Assembly: GCA_035455245.1 (NCBI GenBank)
Contig: DATIFN010000037.1
Span: 1 to 18,359 of the forward strand
DNA from: UBA8516 sp035455245
GTDB taxonomy: Archaea > Thermoproteota > Nitrososphaeria > Nitrososphaerales > Nitrosopumilaceae
DNA length: 18,359 nucleotides
Direction: 5' to 3'
Shown here: piece by piece, positions 13,243-18,359 of the stretch
How positions within the stretch are numbered: the stretch's first letter is position 1
Layout: every line of letters begins with the position of its first letter
The notes under the pieces: model-generated
Database searches by the model: none
What the model was told of the DNA's origin: nothing
Seen by the model: the letters and a program-made list of their open reading frames with translations, nothing else
Made by a program: the position numbers and the translations under genes

Positions 13243-13311
13243 AACGATGAGATCTCGACCGTTACTAGCCTTCTGCAAACTTTTATCAATCATGCTACAG
13301 TTAATGATATC

Positions 13312-14136
13312 ATGCTAAAGTTTGCTACGATCTGCTTTCTTTTCGCATTGATAATTCCACTTGTCATACCAGCGCATGCTGAGGTTATTTCTTTTAAAAC
13401 TGACAAGAGTTCGTATTTTGCGGGAGAAAAAATCATCTTTTCAGGAATTGTCCAAAGTAAGGATGTTGCAGCTGATGCAATCATCACCATTGTCATCAAT
13501 GATCCCAACGGAAAATTTGTTCTAGTGACCCAAGTAAAACCAGACCATGCTGGTTCATTTGGTGCCATTATAGTTGACAATTCTAAATTTCAAACCAGTG
13601 GAACATACCATGCCACTGCATATACCAGTACAGAAGACCAAGGGTTATCTACAAGTTTTAATCTTGAAACAGATTCAAAGGTAACGCTTTCTCCTCCAAG
13701 TGTTATTAAAAGACATGAAATTACAGTTGGAGGACATTCAATGTTTCTCAATATTCAAAGCTCATCAACAATTGGCAGTGTTGTTTTTGATGAAGAAAAC
13801 AAAAAGATATCTTTTCAGGTAACAGGTAGTACAGGGACAACTGGAACGGCCATCATTCCTGTAAGTCAAGTGTTGAAAGGACCATATGTTGTAACTTTTG
13901 ACGGAAATTTTTGGCAAGATTTTGAAATCTATGAGGATAAAACAAGCGGTGATACCTTGATGAAAATACACTATCCTCACAGCACACACGAAATCACAAT
14001 CACTGGAACTGCAGTTGTGCCAGAGTTTTCCTCTTTTGCATCACTAGTACTTTTGATATCAGTAGTATCATTAGTTTTTCTTGGTTTCGGTTCACGAAAG
14101 AATAATTTGTCATTTTTGCAAGAACCTAGAACTTAA
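13312..14136 (+). CDS. Secreted protein with PEF-type C-terminal anchor
   Basis: A 274-residue protein with signal peptide (1-23, ending PAHA) and two beta-rich regions. The first (25-120) looks like an Ig/macroglobulin-like domain (DKSSYFAGEKIIFSGIV, NDPNGKFVL, GTYHATAYT). The C-terminus is VPEFSSFA (PEF at 237-239), a hydrophobic helix (about 243-260) and a basic end GSRKNN, the layout of the thaumarchaeal PEFG-CTERM anchor, though the G of PEFG is Ser here. Such tails are thought to be processed by an archaeosortase. A TATA-like CTTTTATC lies about 25 bases before the ATG. The molecular role is unknown. Confidence 0.82.
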   Translation: MLKFATICFLFALIIPLVIPAHAEVISFKTDKSSYFAGEKIIFSGIVQSKDVAADAIITIVINDPNGKFVLVTQVKPDHAGSFGAIIVDNSKFQTSGTYHATAYTSTEDQGLSTSFNLETDSKVTLSPPSVIKRHEITVGGHSMFLNIQSSSTIGSVVFDEENKKISFQVTGSTGTTGTAIIPVSQVLKGPYVVTFDGNFWQDFEIYEDKTSGDTLMKIHYPHSTHEITITGTAVVPEFSSFASLVLLISVVSLVFLGFGSRKNNLSFLQEPRT

Positions 14137-14215
14137 GAAGTGCTGTGGATTCAAATCATAAGGTCATAATAATTTTTATCATCCATAAAATCCCTTTACA
14201 ACAAAACAAATTTTT

Positions 14216-14344
14216 GTGACCCTTTCAGATCATTGGGAGCTTCCCGATGAATCGATGTTTTCACATCTCATCCACTCGTTGGCTTCTGACAGGGCCACTG
14301 GGGTCTTCTTCTATGCAATCCTGTTGTATCTTATGATACAATAG
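14216..14344 (+). CDS. Possible 42-residue protein with a C-terminal hydrophobic helix
   Basis: From a GTG at 14216 a short frame encodes MTLSDHWELPDESMFSHLIH, then SLASDRATG and a hydrophobic end VFFYAILLYLMIQ. A TATA-like ATAAAAT lies about 28 bases upstream. No homology is recognised. It could be a micro-protein with a tail anchor, a remnant, or chance. Confidence 0.3.
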   Translation: MTLSDHWELPDESMFSHLIHSLASDRATGVFFYAILLYLMIQ

Positions 14345-14673
14345 AAATACGGCTTACAATTATTTAAGAAGTATAGGTTGTCTGCGATCACGATTAAATT
14401 AATGAAAATATATGTCAAGTTCAGCTATTCTTCAATTTATCTGGCATGATTTTGAAGACTATAAACCAAGACTGGATAGAAAACCAAGTTTAGTAATAAT
14501 TAAAGTCTGCTCATTAAAGCTGAGTTGATATAATATTTGAATGCCCATCAGTAAATTATATTGGAACAAAATTCCCAGATCTTAAACTTGAAAGAATGTA
14601 CAAATACCCATATCATCTCAATCTTTACCATTGATGATGCGAGACAAGTTCTTAGCCCAAGAGAGGGATCAAT
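14345..14673. other. Intergenic stretch with no convincing gene
   Basis: AT-rich DNA between the possible micro-ORF and the SwmB-like gene. A 36-codon stretch on the plus strand (14525-14635) reads as protein-like (VNYIGTKFPDLKLERMYKYP) but has a stop directly before it and no start. No hairpin with a T-run and no repeat was seen. Confidence 0.4.
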
Positions 14674-16182
14674 TTGATTAAATCATCACAATTAAAATTA
14701 TTTTTAATTTTATCCATTTTAGTACTAGGTATCCTTGGCACGGGAGCTGCTGTAGCTGCCGATAAAGGAGGAAAAAGTGATGAACATAAAAACAAGGCTT
14801 CCAACCAGGGTGGCGATGACAGTGACACCGACGATTCAAATGATAATATTAAAGAAAAGAAAGGAAAACTAGAAAGGGAAAAATCTCAACAACATGAGGA
14901 AAAAAAGGACAAGAAAATAAAATCTAACAAGAATAACAAGGTGACCATATGTCACATCCCTCCAGGCAACCCAGATAGGGCTCACACCATCTCAATTGCT
15001 AATGGCGCACTTGACGCCCATCTTACCCATGGAGATCATCTTGGTTCATGTAATGCAGGAGATGGACAGGACACCGACACAACCAGCGCACCAGACTTTG
15101 CCATTCAATATTTTGCAGATTCCAGTTTTACAAACTCTATGGGCAACAATCCAAAATTGGGGCCAGGAAAATACTATATCAAGATAACAGCAGACGAGGC
15201 CTTGAATGGTTCTCCAACAATATCAATTAATGCACAGGGAACGGCAAACGATGTTTCCAATGCAGCTACTGTACTTGTATCAGGTAATGTCTATAGATAC
15301 CAGAGAACCATTTCATTTGATGCAGCAGCAGACGGCACCGTACTAGAAAATATTTCTATCACAGGTAAAGATATCGCAAATAATCAAGCCACAAATGTAA
15401 ATCCCAAAAACGAGGCAACAAAGGCAGCATACACTGACACCAAATCTTCTTTTGTACAAAATGTTTCATCAACAAATTCCAACGGTGCATATGTTGCAGG
15501 AAATACCATCACCATCACGGTGACATTCAACTCTGCTGTTACAGTAACGGGAACTCCTCGCATTTTGCTTGAAACAGGAGCTACCGATAGGTTTGCAAAC
15601 TATGTCAGCGGTTCAGGGACTAGCACTCTGAGATTTAATTATATCATACAAGCAGGGGATACGTCAAATGATTTGGATTATGTCGGAACAAACTCCCTAA
15701 CCCTAAACGGTGGAACAATTAAGGACAATTCCCTTGACAATGCAGTACTTACTCTGCCAGCAGCCGGTGCAGCAGGTTCTCTTGGTGCAAACAAAAACAT
15801 TGTTGTTGGCAATACATTCCCAGTAGTATCAAGTGTTTCATCATCCACGCCTAATGGTTCCTATATACCAGGAAATACCATAGCAGTTACTGTAACGTTT
15901 AGTGAAACTGTTTTTGTTACAGGCACTCCTCATATCCAGCTTGAGACAGGCGCAACGGACAGGTTTGCAAACTATGTAAGCGGATCAGGAACAAGCACTC
16001 TGACCTTTAATTATGTCATACAGGCGGGGGATTCGACACCTGATTTGGACTATGTAGCCACAAACTCCCTAACCCTAAACGGTGGAACAATTAAAGACTC
16101 TACACTCAATAATGCAATTCTTACTCTTCCAGCGCCAGGTGCAGTGAACTCACTTGGCAACAATAAAAACATTGTAATTTAA
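14674..16182 (+). CDS. Secreted surface protein with two SwmB-like repeats
   Basis: Order: signal peptide (1-29, ending AAVAA), a highly charged Lys/Asp/Glu/Asn linker (30-88), a motif KVTICHIPPGNPDRAHTIS to HLTHGDHLGSC (about 89-127) seen in many secreted adhesion-like proteins, a beta domain (about 138-250), and two 118-124-residue repeats. Each repeat contains LETGATDRFANYVSGSGTST, FNYxIQAGD and NSLTLNGGTIKD, as in the cyanobacterial swimming protein SwmB and many repeat proteins. The protein ends right after the second repeat (NNKNIVI), with no PEF anchor visible. The TTG start at 14674 has AGAGGGA about 7 bases upstream. It probably acts at the cell surface. Confidence 0.85.
   Translation: MIKSSQLKLFLILSILVLGILGTGAAVAADKGGKSDEHKNKASNQGGDDSDTDDSNDNIKEKKGKLEREKSQQHEEKKDKKIKSNKNNKVTICHIPPGNPDRAHTISIANGALDAHLTHGDHLGSCNAGDGQDTDTTSAPDFAIQYFADSSFTNSMGNNPKLGPGKYYIKITADEALNGSPTISINAQGTANDVSNAATVLVSGNVYRYQRTISFDAAADGTVLENISITGKDIANNQATNVNPKNEATKAAYTDTKSSFVQNVSSTNSNGAYVAGNTITITVTFNSAVTVTGTPRILLETGATDRFANYVSGSGTSTLRFNYIIQAGDTSNDLDYVGTNSLTLNGGTIKDNSLDNAVLTLPAAGAAGSLGANKNIVVGNTFPVVSSVSSSTPNGSYIPGNTIAVTVTFSETVFVTGTPHIQLETGATDRFANYVSGSGTSTLTFNYVIQAGDSTPDLDYVATNSLTLNGGTIKDSTLNNAILTLPAPGAVNSLGNNKNIVI
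15454..15807 (+). repeat. SwmB-like repeat, copy 1
   Basis: Coding repeat with a period of 372 bases (124 residues). It shares long identical DNA stretches with copy 2, for instance the bases encoding NSLTLNGG starting at 15691. Confidence 0.85.
15826..16179 (+). repeat. SwmB-like repeat, copy 2
   Basis: Second copy, displaced by 372 bases. The segment from 16063 repeats the one at 15691 almost exactly. The copy ends at the gene's stop codon. Confidence 0.85.
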
Positions 16183-16611
16183 ATTTTCACAAATTTCATA
16201 CCAAAAATTTTTGAAAACCGAAGTAATCCAATTTTCCGGGAATTGATTTTATAAAATAATGAAAAAATAAAATCTTTTACATACCATTTTCTTGTCCAAA
16301 TTCATATTCAAAATAAGAGGTAAAATTTTCTAATCAGGCGGAAGTTCCAAGTTTGGGAACATGTTTTCTAATTTTTCGTTATTCAATATCTTACATAATT
16401 TTTAATCAAAAAATAGATTAACCTATCTTTTGATAAATGATTTTTATGAATTATTAATTATACATTTTAATTAATTTCAATTTGTAAATATTATATTATG
16501 ATGGTATGATGACACAAAAAACCCGCACCAAGGGTCTACTAGAATTAAATTAATTTTATTTTTCCAAAAATGGCAGACCAGCAATAAATACTTCAAAAAA
16601 TTATAACGATC
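16183..16611. other. AT-rich intergenic stretch with a promoter at its end
   Basis: No credible coding frame. A short inverted repeat GTTCC...GGAAC (16347-16363) may fold but has no T-run. AATAAATAC (16582-16590) is a TATA-like box about 25 bases before the ATG at 16612 and fits a leaderless transcript. Confidence 0.5.
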
Positions 16612-17058
16612 ATGAATAGAAAAATTCACGCGGCAATCACTATAGTATTTGCTGCAGCTATTCTTTCTCTAGCATTGCCAAGTGCTTCCGCTCACGAAGA
16701 AAAAAAAGCATGCACACCGGGCTACTGGAAGAATAACACCGATACAAATGGTTTTTCTAGTCTGGATGGATTAAACCTTCAAGATGAGGTTCTGGCCATT
16801 ACAGGACTTGACCTAGGATCGGCTGCAGATATGACACTCAGTAAAGCCGTAGCACTCAAAGGCGGCGGACAAAATGCAGTCTTTAGATACGCAGCTGCTG
16901 GTGTATACAACACATATGCTGGAGTAGGCTATCCATTAGACTGGTTTACCGAAGCAATCCAAAGATACCTAGATGGAAACACCTCAGGCTCGATACAAAA
17001 ATTTGAGTTCATAAGCGCACTTGGTTGTCCAATAGATGCCTTTGGAAAAACAATCTAA
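16612..17058 (+). CDS. Secreted CTPGYWKN-domain protein
   Basis: The 148-residue protein has a signal peptide (1-27, ending ASA) and then HEEKKACTPGYWKNNTD. The CTPGYWKN motif marks a small domain of unknown function found in exported archaeal and bacterial proteins. It is followed by YAAAGVYNTYAGVGYPLDWF and a C-terminal CPIDAF that may pair with the first cysteine (Cys34 and Cys140). It is monocistronic, with a TATA-like box upstream and a hairpin terminator 9 bases after the stop. A surface or extracellular role is likely; nothing more specific can be said. Confidence 0.85.
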   Translation: MNRKIHAAITIVFAAAILSLALPSASAHEEKKACTPGYWKNNTDTNGFSSLDGLNLQDEVLAITGLDLGSAADMTLSKAVALKGGGQNAVFRYAAAGVYNTYAGVGYPLDWFTEAIQRYLDGNTSGSIQKFEFISALGCPIDAFGKTI

Positions 17059-17066
17059 TAAGAAAT

Positions 17067-17088
17067 AGTCCAATCGGACTTTCTTTTT
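17067..17088 (+). terminator. Hairpin with T-run after the CTPGYWKN gene
   Basis: AGTCC and GGACT form a five-base stem around AATC, followed by TTCTTTTTTT. It lies just after the stop at 17058. Archaeal termination relies mainly on T-runs, so the T-run is the stronger part of the evidence. Confidence 0.6.
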
Positions 17089-17568
17089 TTCATTTTTTGT
17101 GGATTTTTGGATTTCCATCAATAGAAGACAAAACCAAGCTATGAAGTCATCTGAAAATGTCCAAAAAATGATGAAAAATTTATGAAGTGACCTTGGTTAG
17201 ACCAAGAAAAAAGAAAAGAGAAAAACATTATGAATTGATTGATCCAGTTTCTAAACATAATTTTCTAAAAAATATGATTTAGGCACAAGAAGTTTCACTA
17301 TTGTGAAATAATTCCTGGTTTACAAATTATTTTACAAAAACCTTATGCCTTCAAGAAATCATGACGCGATTTGACACGATCTGCAATCATAATCTATTAT
17401 TAATCATATTTCCCAAAAGTGGAACAAGATAATTGATCAATTTTCTATTACATTGGTAGAATAGATGCGCAAATTATTTATATGATTAAAATTTTTCTGT
17501 CACATTGAACAAAATAGACTTAACTACATTAAATGTATTTTTAAAAATGATGGGATGGCTAAAATAAA
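17089..17568. other. Intergenic stretch, no gene seen
   Basis: AT-rich DNA with two short hairpins: CTTGGT/ACCAAG (17193-17207) and TTTCAC/GTGAAA (17293-17308). Neither is followed by a T-run. TTTTTAAAAA (17538-17547) is a TATA-like box about 26 bases before the ATG at 17569. I see no coding frame with a start. Confidence 0.45.
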
Positions 17569-18359
17569 ATGATAAAAATATCCCAAAAAATTATTTTAGG
17601 AATAGTAGCAAGCATAATGTTTATCGTTCCAATGTTGGGAATTCCACATGCTCTAGCTGCATCAACAACTGGAATAATGATTCCACTTTACTCGTATCCG
17701 ACTTCAACCGCATGGAGCAATGTAATTGCAGCAAAAAATGCACATCCTTCTGTACCCATTGTAGCAATAATTAACCCAAACAGCGGTCCTGGTACATCAC
17801 AAAATCAGGCATTTGTAACTGGAATCCAGAAATTAAAAGATGCTGGAATTATTGTTCTTGGGTACATTCCAACAAAATATGCGGTACGCTCCTCCGCCTC
17901 TGTAATGCATGATATTGATTCTTACAAGAGCTGGTACGCAGTGGATGGAGTAAAGTTTGATGAGATGACAAATACCGTAGGTTATGAGACATACTATTCC
18001 AATCTGAGTGACTATGCCAAGTCCATAGGGCTTGCCATGACTGTAGGAAACCCAGGAGCTGACGTTCCTCCAAGCTATATCGGCATAGTAGATAACTTGA
18101 CCATTTTTGAAAACGGATTCCTGCCAACTCTTTCGTACCTTGGAGGTTGGCATACAAATTATGATAAAAGCAACTTTTCCTCAGAATCCTATGCCATACC
18201 TACTCTAGACCAAACCTACGTTTCTTCAGCCTCACAATATCTTGGTTATATTTACCTGACAGATGATAATCTCCCAAATCCATGGGATACAACTTCATCG
18301 TACCTGAACACCTTGGCAGCAACGCTAGATGTGGAACCGGCGCCAACACCAGTAGCAAG
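17569..18359 (+). CDS. Spherulin-4-like secreted protein, partial (3' end outside the window)
   Basis: From the ATG at 17569 the frame is open to the window end (263 codons). A signal peptide (1-31, ending HALAA) is followed by TTGIMIPLYSYPTSTAW, VPIVAIINPNSGPGTS, GIIVLGYIPTKY, WYAVDGVKFDEM and MTVGNPGADVP. This is the pattern of the spherulation-specific family 4, a TIM-barrel group related to GH114-type polysaccharide hydrolases. The Asp and Glu in VKFDEM and the NPG motif are where the active site would be. The segment after residue 255 (EPAPTPVA) begins a Pro-rich linker, so another domain probably follows outside. It may act on extracellular polysaccharide; the substrate is not known. 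Confidence 0.85.
   Translation, partial: MIKISQKIILGIVASIMFIVPMLGIPHALAASTTGIMIPLYSYPTSTAWSNVIAAKNAHPSVPIVAIINPNSGPGTSQNQAFVTGIQKLKDAGIIVLGYIPTKYAVRSSASVMHDIDSYKSWYAVDGVKFDEMTNTVGYETYYSNLSDYAKSIGLAMTVGNPGADVPPSYIGIVDNLTIFENGFLPTLSYLGGWHTNYDKSNFSSESYAIPTLDQTYVSSASQYLGYIYLTDDNLPNPWDTTSSYLNTLAATLDVEPAPTPVA

Noticed and set aside
17833..18157. Two leftward frames of about 100 codons at the window end
   Set aside because: They are antisense to the spherulin-4-like gene, which has a clear signal peptide and family motifs.
1..18359. tRNA, rRNA, CRISPR arrays, insertion sequences
   Set aside because: No cloverleaf-like segment, regularly spaced short repeat array, transposase gene or flanking inverted repeats were seen on either strand.

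Overview
The window comes from an ammonia-oxidising archaeon of the Nitrososphaerota (Thaumarchaeota), most likely the Nitrosopumilales. The DNA is AT-rich. Most first genes of transcription units have a TATA-like box about 22-31 bases before the start codon and no leader, while downstream genes overlap or use a Shine-Dalgarno site. Marker families include secreted proteins with the PDWIKNNAKWWANG repeat, a PEF-type C-terminal anchor, many small zinc-ribbon proteins, and a stand-alone LigD-type 3'-phosphoesterase. The species cannot be named from the sequence alone.

Layout. 1-3200: a partial secreted protein, an AIM24-family protein, a 3'-phosphoesterase, a ribbon-helix-helix-like protein, and a loose stretch with two mini zinc proteins (one perhaps frameshifted). 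3202-4782: a cysteine-synthase-family PLP enzyme fused to a rhodanese-like domain. 4926-10422: an island of two divergent operon pairs. The first pair is a leftward zinc-ribbon / unknown / pyrimidine-dimer glycosylase operon facing a rightward secreted repeat protein plus UbiX. The second pair is a leftward operon (36-aa ORF, small membrane protein, SDR with a membrane tail, unknown) facing a rightward B12-binding regulator. 10658-11661: two divergent helical-repeat proteins. 11740-13186: a TetR-family operon with zinc ribbons and an RDD membrane protein, preceded by a clear palindromic operator. 13312-18359: genes for secreted or surface proteins (PEF-type anchor, SwmB-like repeats, CTPGYWKN protein, spherulin-4-like partial).

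The most interesting system is the 4926-10422 island. The protein at 9556-10422 has the W-x9-EH cap motif and the E-x-H-x-x-G B12-binding motif of CarH/LitR-type adenosylcobalamin photoreceptors, but its N-terminal domain is not MerR-like. All four promoters of the two divergent regions carry the same element: two CACTAGT-like boxes exactly 19 bp apart in the same orientation, the second abutting the TATA box, 35-41 bases before the start codon. One of these promoters drives the pyrimidine-dimer glycosylase operon and another drives the B12 regulator itself. The simplest reading is a light- and B12-controlled regulon in an archaeon that couples UV-damage repair and membrane or redox functions to a CarH-like switch. 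That the B12 protein is what binds the boxes is inference; the boxes and the domain motifs are visible in the sequence.
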